Source: Ramlibacter sp. (lineage in GTDB: Bacteria > Pseudomonadota > Gammaproteobacteria > Burkholderiales > Burkholderiaceae). Taken from it: a DNA stretch of 6,835 nt. Position 1 is the stretch's first letter, and each line of letters begins with the position of its first letter. The notes under the pieces were generated by a model, which worked only from the letters and a program-made list of their open reading frames with translations, was not told the origin of the DNA and did no database searches. The stretch lies in assembly GCA_014376915.1 (NCBI GenBank), contig JACMQP010000535.1, forward strand, positions 1 to 6,835, written 5' to 3'. Positions 1-6,171 of the stretch are shown piece by piece. The translations under genes were made by a program, and so were the position numbers.

Positions 1-926
1 TCGCGCTGGTCACAGCTGGAGCACGGCTCCTTCATCCAGCCGGTGCCGCGGTAACGGTTAAACCCCTCGGATTCAAACCAGATCTCGCGCAGCGAAACCG
101 AGCGGACATTGGGAAACTCCAGGCCCGGCAGCATGCGAGCGGTATGGCAGGGCAACGCGGTCCCGTCCGGAGTGACGGTGATGAACATGCTGCCCCAGCC
201 GTTGACGCACTTCTTGGGCTGCCCCTCGTGATAGTCGGGCGCGACGAAAAACAGACGCATGCGGTCCCCCAGCTTCACGCGCCAGGCGTCAGTGACAGCT
301 TCGGCGCGCTGCAGCTGCTCGCGGGTTGGCAGCAGCTGGTCGCGATTCAGGAAGGCCCAGGAGTAGTACTGGGTATTGGCCAGCTCAAGGTATTCGGCGC
401 CCAGTTCGTCTGCCATGGCAATGATGCGGTCGATGTGGTCGATGTTGTGGCGGTGGATCACCACGTTCATCACCATCGGCCAGCCCTGCGCCTTGATCAG
501 CCCGGCGACCCGGTTCTTTAAGGCGAAGGTCTTGCTGTTCGACAGGAAGTCGTTCATCTCGCGCGTCGAGTCCTGGAACGACAGCTGGACATGGTCGAGC
601 CCCGCCGCCTTGAGGGCCGCGGCCCGCTCTGGCGTCAGGCCGACGCCCGAGGTCAGCAGGTTGGTGTAATAGCCAAGCCGGTGGGCTTCGGCGACGATCA
701 CCTCCAGGTCATCGCGCACCAGCGGCTCCCCCCCGGACAGCCCGCATTGCACCGCGCCCAGTTCGCGGCCCTGGCGCAGCACCCGCAGCCAGTCGTCGGT
801 GGACAGCTCGTCGGCGTGCTGCGCGAAGTCCACCGGGTTGTAGCAGAACACGCAGTGCAGCGGGCAGCGATACGTCAGTTCGGCCAGCAACCACAGCGGC
901 GGGCCCGGCAAGCTCACCGCGCTCAT
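1..926 (-). CDS. pqqE: PqqE, radical SAM/SPASM enzyme of PQQ biosynthesis (3' end missing)
   Basis: PqqE joins the glutamate gamma-carbon to the tyrosine ring of PqqA, the first chemical step of PQQ synthesis, using S-adenosylmethionine in the cytoplasm with PqqD as peptide chaperone. Translating the minus strand from the ATG at 924-926 gives 308 residues before the window ends; the family is usually about 370-390, so roughly 65-80 residues lie outside. The radical SAM CxxxCxxC motif is Cys21, Cys25, Cys28, followed by Tyr29-Asn30. The SAM-binding GGEPL motif is at 65-69. The SPASM region starts with Cys240 (KKCVNGWG), Cys260 (ALPCHTA) and the pair Cys302/Cys305 (EPCSSC), which are expected auxiliary [Fe-S] ligands; the remaining ligands are beyond the edge. 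The start codon overlaps the pqqD stop (ATGA), indicating coupled translation. No frameshift or missing motif is seen in the visible part. Identification is firm. Confidence 0.97.
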   Translation of the reverse strand, partial: MSAVSLPGPPLWLLAELTYRCPLHCVFCYNPVDFAQHADELSTDDWLRVLRQGRELGAVQCGLSGGEPLVRDDLEVIVAEAHRLGYYTNLLTSGVGLTPERAAALKAAGLDHVQLSFQDSTREMNDFLSNSKTFALKNRVAGLIKAQGWPMVMNVVIHRHNIDHIDRIIAMADELGAEYLELANTQYYSWAFLNRDQLLPTREQLQRAEAVTDAWRVKLGDRMRLFFVAPDYHEGQPKKCVNGWGSMFITVTPDGTALPCHTARMLPGLEFPNVRSVSLREIWFESEGFNRYRGTGWMKEPCSSCDQR

Positions 927-1198
927 GACCACTCCAGCCAGCGCTGCTGGCCCGCGACTTCGACGAAGCCGAGCACATCGCGCTCCAGCCCAGTGGCGGT
1001 GAACGTCTGCTCCAGTTCGGTAACGATCGCCGCGACGCTGCGTTGTCCATCGCAGCGCTTGAGGATCTCGCCGCCGCTCTGGTTGAGCTTGACCATACCC
1101 TCGGGATAGAGCAACACGTGGCAATCCTGCGCGGCCTCCCACTGCAGGCGAAAGCCGTGCGCGATTCGCGGCACAGTGTCGGCGTTGGGCGCACTCAC
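923..1198 (-). CDS. pqqD: PqqD, PqqA-binding peptide chaperone
   Basis: PqqD is a small cytoplasmic protein that binds the PqqA peptide and presents it to PqqE; it belongs to the RiPP recognition element fold. The GTG at 1196-1198 gives 91 residues, the normal size for the family (about 90). Family features are visible: Arg11 and the FRLQW stretch at 16-20, Gln24, the LLYPEG block at 29-34, Leu38-Asn39, the CDG turn at 49-51, and a C-terminal DV..GFVE..........WL pattern ending at Trp90-Ser91. The GTG start is chosen because it overlaps the pqqC TGA as GTGA and yields the family length. The same frame stays open upstream to 1474, but that extension is antiparallel-free shadow inside pqqC. The gene ends in an ATGA overlap with pqqE. 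PqqD, PqqC and PqqE would therefore be made from one message in linked amounts. GTG initiation is inferred from overlap and length rather than from a strong ribosome binding site. Confidence 0.95.
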   Translation of the reverse strand: MSAPNADTVPRIAHGFRLQWEAAQDCHVLLYPEGMVKLNQSGGEILKRCDGQRSVAAIVTELEQTFTATGLERDVLGFVEVAGQQRWLEWS

Positions 1199-1944
1199 TG
1201 GACCACCCCGTAACGCTGCGCCATTGCGTCGTTCATCGCCCAGAGGATGTCCAGCTTGAACTGCAGTACCTGCAGTGCCCGCTCCTGCAGCGCCCTGGTC
1301 GTGAAATGGCCGAGCGTGACCGACAGGCCCTGCTCGACGTCCCGCCGCGCCTGGCTGATGCGGTTGCGAAAGTAGCTCAGCCCCAGCGGCTCGATCCACG
1401 AATAGTGTTCCGGCCAGCTGGCCAGCCGCTGCTTGTGAATCTCCGGCGCGAACAGTTCGGTGAGCGACGAACAAACCGCCTCCTGCCAGGGCGCCCGGCG
1501 CGCAAAGTTCACGTAGGCATCCACGGCGAAGCGCATCGCGGGCACCACGTGCCTCAGATCCAGAACTTCATCACGGCTCAGTCCGACCGCCTCCGCCAGC
1601 CGCAGCCAGGCGTCGATCCCGCCTTCGTCCTTCACTCCACCCAGCTCGAAGCCGTCGTGGTCGAGGATGCGCTGCACCCAGCCGCGGCGCACCTCACGGT
1701 CCGGACAGTTCGACAGCACGGCCGCGTCCTTCACGGGAATCGCGATCTGGTAATAAAACCGGTTGGCCACCCAGCCCCGAATCTGGTCGCGCGTGGCGCC
1801 GCCGCTGTTGAGCATGAGATTGAACGGATGGTGAATGTGGTAGGCGCGACCGCGCCCCCGCAACTGCGCTTCGAACTCGTCGCGACTCCAGGCTGGCCCG
1901 TCAGTTGCCTGCGCTGCAGATTGCAAAATGTCAGCTTGCATCAT
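1195..1944 (-). CDS. pqqC: PqqC, pyrroloquinoline-quinone synthase (final oxidase)
   Basis: PqqC is a cofactorless oxidase that carries out the last step of PQQ synthesis, closing the ring and oxidising AHQQ with O2. The product is 249 residues from the tandem ATG ATG at 1939-1944. Compared from memory with Klebsiella PqqC, the active-site residues are all present: Tyr35-His36 in the YHIHHPF motif, Arg62, Tyr65 and Gln66 in NRFYYQ, Arg92 and His96 in QRILDHDG, His170 and Arg173, Tyr191 and Arg195, and Lys230 in LQFKLDIL. The protein has a slightly longer loop after HDG (about four extra residues at 99-106) and lacks the C-terminal tail of the Klebsiella enzyme. The frame is open upstream to 1992, but those 16 residues overlap pqqB and are not family-like. 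The start lies 10 bases after the pqqB stop with no clear Shine-Dalgarno, so translation is probably coupled to pqqB. The 3' end overlaps pqqD by GTGA. Confidence 0.97.
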   Translation of the reverse strand: MMQADILQSAAQATDGPAWSRDEFEAQLRGRGRAYHIHHPFNLMLNSGGATRDQIRGWVANRFYYQIAIPVKDAAVLSNCPDREVRRGWVQRILDHDGFELGGVKDEGGIDAWLRLAEAVGLSRDEVLDLRHVVPAMRFAVDAYVNFARRAPWQEAVCSSLTELFAPEIHKQRLASWPEHYSWIEPLGLSYFRNRISQARRDVEQGLSVTLGHFTTRALQERALQVLQFKLDILWAMNDAMAQRYGVVQ

Positions 1945-1954
1945 GGTAGGTCGA

Positions 1955-2875
1955 TCAAATCTCGATTTCCATCCCGTCTTCGCACACGACAATGTGCTCG
2001 CGCGCCAGCGCTTCGCGCTCGGGCGAGTCCTCGTCGAGAATGGGATTGGTGTTGTTGATGTGAATCAGCATGCGGCGCGTCGACGCCGGCAGCCGGCCGA
2101 GCCATTCGATCATGCCGCCCGGGCCCGATTGCGGCAGATGTCCGATCTCGCGCGCCCGCTTCGGTCCGACGCCCAGCCGCGGCATCTCGTCATCGGTCCA
2201 GAAGGTGCCATCGACCATCACCAGGTCCGCACTGGCCATCGCATCGAACGTCGCCGGGTCGATCGCACCCAGGCCTGGGGCATAGAACAGCGTGCGGCCG
2301 CTATGACGGTCGGTGACCAGGACACCGATGTTGTCCCCCGGCACAGGCCGGTCGCGGTGCGGCGAATACGGCGCCGCCTTGCTCGACAGCGGCAAGGCGC
2401 GAAAACTCAGGTCGGGCACGCCCGCCACATCGAAGCTGTGACCGTCCAGCGGAATGCGCTGGCGTGCCACCCCGCAGTAGTGCGACAGCACCCGCAGGAT
2501 GGGATTGCCATGGGTCAGGTCGTCCTCGACCGGGTCGGTGCACCACAGTGGCAGCGGCGAGCCGCGCTCACGCAGCATGAAGAGCCCGGTCGCATGGTCG
2601 ACCTGGCCGTCCATCAGCAGCACTGCGGCGATCGCCGTGTCGCGCAACTGCCGGGCCGGCTGCAGCGCGGCGCGGGAGCGGATCTGCTCGAGCACATCGG
2701 GCGAGGCGTTGAACAGCACGCCGTCGGCACTGCCGTCGGGGCGGATGAAGATCGACGACTGCGTGCGCGGCTTCGCGCGCAGCGTGCCGGCACGCAGACC
2801 GGCGCAGTTGCGGCAGTTGCAGTTCCACTGGGGAAAGCCGCCGCCGGCGGCCGAGCCGAGGACTGTGATTCGCAT
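1955..2875 (-). CDS. pqqB: PqqB, metallo-beta-lactamase-fold hydroxylase of PQQ biosynthesis
   Basis: PqqB is a metallo-beta-lactamase-fold protein reported to be an iron-dependent hydroxylase that adds oxygen to the tyrosine-derived part of the crosslinked intermediate before PqqC acts. The 306-residue product has the usual family length. It opens with [16 protein letters not shown] at 6-21; Cys19, Cys21 and Cys24 form the structural CxCxxC metal site. The degenerate metal-binding block reads [11 protein letters not shown] at 88-98 (Asp89, Asp93, His94). Further expected sites are Asp222 in VDGTFW, His246 in GHLPQSG, and the [10 protein letters not shown] motif at 271-280. The C-terminus DGMEIEI is also typical. 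The ATG at 2873-2875 is the natural start, giving the canonical MRI(x)[10 protein letters not shown]-terminus. No good Shine-Dalgarno is seen upstream of it; the only purines, AAAGAG, sit too close. It is separated from pqqA by 60 bases containing a strong hairpin, consistent with lower expression than pqqA. Confidence 0.97.
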   Translation of the reverse strand: MRITVLGSAAGGGFPQWNCNCRNCAGLRAGTLRAKPRTQSSIFIRPDGSADGVLFNASPDVLEQIRSRAALQPARQLRDTAIAAVLLMDGQVDHATGLFMLRERGSPLPLWCTDPVEDDLTHGNPILRVLSHYCGVARQRIPLDGHSFDVAGVPDLSFRALPLSSKAAPYSPHRDRPVPGDNIGVLVTDRHSGRTLFYAPGLGAIDPATFDAMASADLVMVDGTFWTDDEMPRLGVGPKRAREIGHLPQSGPGGMIEWLGRLPASTRRMLIHINNTNPILDEDSPEREALAREHIVVCEDGMEIEI

Positions 2876-2891
2876 GCTCTTTAGGGCAATA

Positions 2892-2928
2892 GGGCGACGC
2901 CGCCGGTCATTCCCCGGGGGCGTCGCCC
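2892..2928 (-). other. Strong pqqA-pqqB intergenic hairpin (attenuator or mRNA stabiliser)
   Basis: GGGCGACGCC at 2892-2901 is a perfect inverted repeat of GGCGTCGCCC at 2919-2928. After one G-G mismatch, CCGG (2903-2906) can pair with CCGG (2914-2917) around a seven-base loop, giving a stem of 14 pairs. It starts 8 bases after the pqqA stop on the transcript. No clear U-run follows (the RNA continues UAUUGCCCUAA), so it is not a textbook intrinsic terminator; partial termination or protection of a short pqqA RNA from 3' decay fits better. In Methylobacterium an abundant short transcript of the precursor-peptide gene is known, which would need such an element. Confidence 0.65.
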
Positions 2929-2935
2929 GGTCCGC

Positions 2936-3010
2936 TTAGCGGGCCGCCACGTACATCGTGATTTCGAAGCCAAAACGGAAATCAATTGCCGTCGGTGTCT
3001 GCCATTGCAT
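2936..3010 (-). CDS. pqqA: PqqA, 24-residue PQQ precursor peptide
   Basis: PqqA is the ribosomally made peptide whose glutamate and tyrosine become the carbon skeleton of PQQ. The minus strand from the ATG at 3008-3010 to the TAA at 2936-2938 encodes 24 residues. It begins MQWQTP and ends with FGFEITMYVAAR at 13-24. Glu16 and Tyr20 form the diagnostic ExxxY pair that PqqE crosslinks, and the surrounding D-x-R-x-G-x-E-x-T-x-Y pattern (Asp10, Arg12, Gly14, Glu16, Thr18, Tyr20) fits the family. The start is supported by a GGAG Shine-Dalgarno at 3018-3021, seven bases upstream of the ATG. The frame continues open far upstream, but that extension is shadow of the divergent peptidase gene and the intergenic region. 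The gene leads the pqqABCDE operon. It is too short for most gene finders but secure by sequence and position. Confidence 0.96.
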   Translation of the reverse strand: MQWQTPTAIDFRFGFEITMYVAAR

Positions 3011-3017
3011 GGTTTTT

Positions 3018-3021
3018 CTCC
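3018..3021 (-). promoter_or_regulatory. Ribosome binding site of pqqA
   Basis: The minus-strand sequence GGAG followed by AAAAACC and ATG is a well-spaced (7 bases) Shine-Dalgarno. It decides the pqqA start against the long upstream open frame. By comparison pqqB and pqqC lack an equally good site, so the precursor peptide probably has the best translation start of the operon. Confidence 0.8.
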
Positions 3022-3032
3022 ATTCGAAAGTG

Positions 3033-3055
3033 ACGCGGCGCCAGGCGGCGCGCGT
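3033..3055 (-). other. Predicted hairpin in the pqqA 5' leader
   Basis: ACGC (3033-3036) pairs with GCGT (3052-3055), and GCGCC (3038-3042) pairs with GGCGC (3047-3051), with G3037 bulged and a four-base loop at 3043-3046. On the pqqA transcript this 9-bp GC-rich stem ends 11 bases before the GGAG site, leaving the ribosome binding site free. It may protect the 5' end of the pqqA message. The pairing is read directly; the role is inferred, and GC-rich DNA gives such stems by chance fairly often. Confidence 0.45.
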
Positions 3056-3117
3056 GAGGGCTGTTGCCCCTTTGGGTATGCTGGCCGACGCGGCGGTGCT
3101 GCGACAGGTCCCGGCCC

Positions 3118-3146
3118 TTGAAAATGCCTCATGATTTTCATGAATC
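3118..3146. promoter_or_regulatory. AT-rich repeat segment in the divergent pqqA/peptidase intergenic region, candidate operator
   Basis: Within an otherwise GC-rich 178-bp gap this segment is AT-rich and carries two nested symmetries: TGAAAAT (3119-3125) with ATTTTCA (3134-3140), spacer 8, and TCATG (3129-3133) with CATGA (3139-3143), spacer 5. The hexamer TCATGA therefore occurs twice (3129-3134 and 3138-3143), nine bases apart. Such an arrangement suits binding of a dimeric regulator, possibly the response regulator encoded nearby. TTGAAA at 3118-3123 resembles a plus-strand -35 box, but I found no convincing -10, and no clear promoter for the minus strand either. Confidence 0.4.
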
Positions 3147-3188
3147 TGCGGACGGCTCCAGGGCCTACGGACCCAGCCGATACGATAG

Positions 3189-4103
3189 GTGACCGTGCCC
3201 CAGACAACGCTGTACCCCGAGCTGCCCGCGCCGCGCACTTTCCTGCTGCCGGTGGGCCAGGGCCATGTGCTGCAGGTGCAGGAGTGGGGACGACCGGACG
3301 GAATTCCGGCTCTGGTTCTGCACGGCGGGCCAGGTTCCGGTTGCTCGCCGCTGTTGCACCGCTTCTTTGACCCGCGGCGCTTTCGCGTGATCTGCCCCGA
3401 CCAGCGCGGCGCGGGCCACAGCACGCCGTCCGGCGCGCTCACCCACAACACCACCACCGACCTGCTGGCGGACCTGCGGACCCTCCGCGTGGCGCTGGGC
3501 GTGCCTCGCTGGCTTGTGGTGGGCGGCTCCTGGGGAGCAGCGCTGGCACTGGCCCATGCGCTGGATGCGCCGGAAACGGTGTCCGGACTGGTTCTGCGCT
3601 CGACTTTCCTCGCGAGAGTGGAGGACATCGAGGGCTTCTTCCGCGATGCGCCTGGACCGCTCGCCGCGCACTGGCGGACATTGCCCGAGGCCGAAGCAAC
3701 ACCGGGCCGGAGCCTGGCGCTGGCGTGGCAGGCCTGGGAGCAGACGATGAGTGGCCTGGCGGCAGGCTCCGCGCCCGGCGGGCCAACGCTGGATGCGCTG
3801 GTCAGCCGCTACCGGATTCAGAGTCACTATCTGCGCCAGGGCTGCTGGCTGCAGGGCCCTGGCCTGCTCGAGCGCTGCGCCGGCGTGCCTCGAGTGCCGA
3901 CAGTGCTGCTGCACGGCACGGCGGACCGGATCTGCCGGCCGGAAGGGGCCCGGGCGCTGCACGCAGCGCTGCCTCACAGCACGCTCGTGTGGGCCGAGGC
4001 GGCCGGGCACGACCCGACTCATCCCCGGATGGTTCAGCACATGGTCGAAGCGCTCGACGCATTTGCGGCCCGACAAACCTTTGAATCCGAGGTGACGCAA
4101 TGA
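3189..4103 (+). CDS. Proline iminopeptidase-like alpha/beta hydrolase (peptidase family S33)
   Basis: The 304-residue product is an alpha/beta hydrolase most like prolyl aminopeptidases, which release N-terminal proline from peptides in the cytoplasm; no signal peptide is seen. The order of motifs fits: LYPEL near the N-terminus, oxyanion-loop HGGPGSGCSP at 45-54, DQRGAGHSTP at 71-80, the HNTTTDLLADL stretch at 86-96, nucleophile Ser114 in GGSWGAALAL, Asp246 in HGTAD, and His274 in AGHD. It departs from the classical enzyme at sites near the substrate: the usual RIE-x-HYF is RIQSHYL (Gln211) and the usual GRYD around the catalytic Asp is GTAD. It is also slightly short (the family is about 310-320). 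Activity on proline substrates is thus uncertain. The GTG at 3189 directly follows an in-frame TAG at 3186-3188; GTG at 3195 is an alternative, and neither has a clean ribosome site. The stop overlaps the kinase start (ATGA), so it belongs to the same transcript as the two-component pair. Confidence 0.85.
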   Translation: MTVPQTTLYPELPAPRTFLLPVGQGHVLQVQEWGRPDGIPALVLHGGPGSGCSPLLHRFFDPRRFRVICPDQRGAGHSTPSGALTHNTTTDLLADLRTLRVALGVPRWLVVGGSWGAALALAHALDAPETVSGLVLRSTFLARVEDIEGFFRDAPGPLAAHWRTLPEAEATPGRSLALAWQAWEQTMSGLAAGSAPGGPTLDALVSRYRIQSHYLRQGCWLQGPGLLERCAGVPRVPTVLLHGTADRICRPEGARALHAALPHSTLVWAEAAGHDPTHPRMVQHMVEALDAFAARQTFESEVTQ

Positions 4104-5470
4104 GCCTGCGGCTGAAGATCAACCTGATCGTGGGCATGCTGACGGTGGCGTTCGTCGCGGGCCTGCTGGCCCTTCAGATCGAAAATATGCGCGCTTCCGT
4201 TCACGAGGAAGTGGTGGCTGCCAACCGCGTCGCGTCCCAGTTGCTCAAGCGGATGGCCGGACTGAACGTCGCTGAGGGCACGCCGGCGATGTTGTCCTTC
4301 CTCAACGGCGTCGGCAGATTGCGGTCCAACGACATCAGCCTGACTGATGGCCAGGGTCGCACGCTCTACGAGTCGCCCCCATCCCAATACAAGGCGGGCC
4401 GCGATGCCCCGGCCTGGTTTGAGCGGATGATCTCGCCTGCGCCCTCGAGCCAGACCTATGACTTCGCTGATAGCAGGCTGCGGGTGCGCGCCAACGCTTC
4501 GCGCGCTGCACTGGACGCCTGGGATTCCATGGTGCCGTTCAGCGCCACCGCGATCGTGCTGCTGCTGGCGATCAATTGCCTGGTGTTGTGGTTGGTAAGC
4601 CGCGCACTGCGGCCGCTGCAGCAGATCGTTGATGGTTTGGTGCAGCTTCGGGCAGGGCATTTTGACGTGGCACTGCCGCCGCTGCCAGGAACCGAAGCCG
4701 CCGCAATTGGCGCCGCCTTCAACCAGTTGGTCGCCGCGCTGCACGAACTGATCGAATCGGAGCGCCGCGCGATCCGCGCCGAGCAGCAGCTGTCCGACAG
4801 CCGCGAGCTGACCCGCTGGATTGACCACCGCCTCGAGCAGGAGCGGCACCTGATCGCCCGGGAACTGCACGACGAACTGGGTCAGTCGGTCACGGCCATC
4901 CGCAGCCTGGCCTTGTCCATCGTGCAGCGGATGCAGGGGCGCGACCTCAAATCCGGCCAGGCAGCGCAACTGATCGCCGACGAGTCGTCCCGCCTGTACG
5001 ACGCGATGCACGGACTGATCCCGCGGCTCGCCCCGCTGATGCTGGACAGCTTCGGCCTGATCGACGCGCTGGGAGACCTTGCCGAACGCACGCGAAGGGC
5101 TCACCCGCAGGTGCAGCTGGCGCTGCGCTTCGAGCCAGGCGAACTGCCGCCGCTGGACCCTGCAGATGCGCTGGCGCTGTACCGCGCAGCGCAGGAAGGA
5201 ATCACCAACGCGCTGCGCCACGGCCAAGCGCGGCACCTGACGCTGGAATTGCGGCACGGACCGCAGGGACTGGTCTTGACGCTGGAAGACGACGGCGTCG
5301 GCCTGGCCCCTGACTGGCAGCAGCGGCCCGGTCACCACGGCCTGCGCTGGCTGGCCGAGCGGGTGCAGGGTCAGGCTGGCCGGCTTTGCGTCGAGAACGT
5401 GATGCCGCACGGGGTGCGGCTGCGCGTCGAATTACCGCTCGCGGCAGCTGCCGCAGGGACGGCCACATGA
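4100..5470 (+). CDS. Membrane sensor histidine kinase, NarX/HisKA_3 class with LapD/MoxY-like sensor region
   Basis: This 456-residue kinase should sense a periplasmic signal and phosphorylate the response regulator encoded next to it. A first membrane helix lies at about 6-27, a periplasmic region at about 28-145, a second helix at about 146-168, then a HAMP-like linker (168-220) and a charged coiled segment (219-250). The phosphoacceptor is His257 in the HisKA_3 motif ARELHDELGQ. The ATPase domain shows the N box with Asn370 (GITNALRHG), the DDGVG G1 box at 397-401 and a GHHGLRWLAER G2 box at 411-421. All catalytic motifs are intact. The N-terminus (SLRLKINLIVG...LQIEN) and periplasmic layout resemble the LapD_MoxY_N family, as in MoxY, a methanol-oxidation sensor of Paracoccus; this subfamily call is from memory and less firm than the kinase call. 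The start is supported by GAGGTGA at 4089-4095. The gene overlaps the peptidase and the regulator by ATGA at each end. Confidence 0.94.
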   Translation: MSLRLKINLIVGMLTVAFVAGLLALQIENMRASVHEEVVAANRVASQLLKRMAGLNVAEGTPAMLSFLNGVGRLRSNDISLTDGQGRTLYESPPSQYKAGRDAPAWFERMISPAPSSQTYDFADSRLRVRANASRAALDAWDSMVPFSATAIVLLLAINCLVLWLVSRALRPLQQIVDGLVQLRAGHFDVALPPLPGTEAAAIGAAFNQLVAALHELIESERRAIRAEQQLSDSRELTRWIDHRLEQERHLIARELHDELGQSVTAIRSLALSIVQRMQGRDLKSGQAAQLIADESSRLYDAMHGLIPRLAPLMLDSFGLIDALGDLAERTRRAHPQVQLALRFEPGELPPLDPADALALYRAAQEGITNALRHGQARHLTLELRHGPQGLVLTLEDDGVGLAPDWQQRPGHHGLRWLAERVQGQAGRLCVENVMPHGVRLRVELPLAAAAAGTAT

Positions 5471-6096
5471 TCACCGTGATGCTGGTGGACGACCACGCGG
5501 TGGTCCGCACGGGCTTTCGCATGCTGCTGGCCAATGCCGGAATCGAAGTCGTGGGCGAGGCCGGCGACGGCGAGCAGGCCTGCCAGCTCTATCCCAGGGT
5601 ACGCCCAGCGGTGGTGGTGATGGACCTGTCGATGCCCGGCATGGGCGGAATGGAAGCCGTCAAGCGGCTATTGGCGCAGGACCCACAGGCTCGCATCCTG
5701 GCGCTGTCAGCGCACGAGGACACGGCGCATCCACGCCGGGTGCTGCGTGCCGGAGCGCTGGGCTATCTGGCCAAGCGAGGTGCGCCGGACGAGCTGATCG
5801 TCGCTGTGAAAACCGTCGCCCGTGGCGATCGTTACGTCGACGCGCAAACCGCCCAGGCGCTCGCCTTGGACCAACTCGACGGCCAGGCAAACCCGGTTGA
5901 CCTGTTGAGCGAGCGTGAATTTTCGGTGTTCATCCAGCTGGCTCGCGGGCAGAGCGTGGCCCAGATCGCCGACAACCTCAAGCTGTCGCCGAGCACGGTC
6001 GGGACTCACCTCTACCATGTCAAACAAAAGCTCGGCGCCAGCAACCAGTCAGAGCTGACGCTGGCAGCTTTGAACTGGGGCCTGCTCGGATCGTAA
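5467..6096 (+). CDS. NarL/LuxR-family response regulator, MoxX-like
   Basis: The 209-residue product is a two-domain DNA-binding response regulator and the obvious partner of the preceding kinase. The receiver domain (1-120) has the acidic pocket Asp8-Asp9, phosphoacceptor Asp53 in VMDLSMPGM, Ser81 in ALSAHED, and Lys103 in YLAKRGAP. The output domain (about 145-205) is a LuxR-type helix-turn-helix: LLSEREFSVFIQLARG at 146-161, then VAQIADNLKLSPSTVGTHLY at 164-183 with the recognition helix around 174-186. The ATG at 5467 overlaps the kinase stop (ATGA) and gives the standard IxVMLVDDH N-terminus; the longer frame from 5386 would overlap the kinase by 81 extra bases. Targets cannot be read from sequence. 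Nearby pqqA and its own operon are reasonable candidates given position and the link of MoxX-type regulators to PQQ-dependent alcohol oxidation. A hairpin follows its stop codon. Confidence 0.95.
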   Translation: MITVMLVDDHAVVRTGFRMLLANAGIEVVGEAGDGEQACQLYPRVRPAVVVMDLSMPGMGGMEAVKRLLAQDPQARILALSAHEDTAHPRRVLRAGALGYLAKRGAPDELIVAVKTVARGDRYVDAQTAQALALDQLDGQANPVDLLSEREFSVFIQLARGQSVAQIADNLKLSPSTVGTHLYHVKQKLGASNQSELTLAALNWGLLGS

Positions 6097-6132
6097 ATCG
6101 CAAACCCCTGCCCGATCGAAGCCGCAGAGAGC

Positions 6133-6169
6133 GCGCCGCCCGGCGTCAAAAGCCGTCTACGGGCGGCGC
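6133..6169. terminator. Hairpin between convergent genes, probable terminator
   Basis: GCGCCGCCCG (6133-6142) and CGGGCGGCGC (6160-6169) are a perfect 10-bp inverted repeat with a 17-base loop; an alternative inner pairing CGGC (6141-6144)/GCCG (6152-6155) exists. It lies in the 75-bp gap between the response regulator stop and the kup stop. The plus-strand transcript continues AGCUAGAUUUCG, so the U-run is short. It probably ends the peptidase-kinase-regulator transcript and may also serve kup. Confidence 0.6.
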
Positions 6170-6171
6170 AG

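Noticed and set aside
1928..2884. Long plus-strand open frames opposite pqqB and pqqC (also 1306-2058)
   Set aside because: Both lie antisense to well-identified pqq genes and show Arg/His/Gln-rich low-information translations.
2936..3628. A 230-codon minus-strand frame ending with the PqqA sequence, which could suggest a large PqqA fusion
   Set aside because: Only the last 24 codons are family-like. A GGAG site precedes the internal ATG, and the upstream part is antisense to the peptidase gene.
3165..4100. A 311-codon open frame on the minus strand opposite the peptidase
   Set aside because: It mirrors the peptidase codons and has the Arg/Gln-rich composition of a shadow; no motif or ribosome site supports it.
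4034..5410. A 458-codon open frame on the minus strand opposite the histidine kinase
   Set aside because: It is antisense to a kinase with all catalytic motifs. Its translation is rich in Gln, Arg, Ala and Val with no recognisable domain, as expected for a shadow frame in high-GC DNA.
6133..6169. Possibility that the GC-rich inverted repeat is an insertion-element end or attachment site
   Set aside because: It is a single hairpin between convergent genes with no partner copy, target duplication or transposase nearby; a terminator is the simpler reading.
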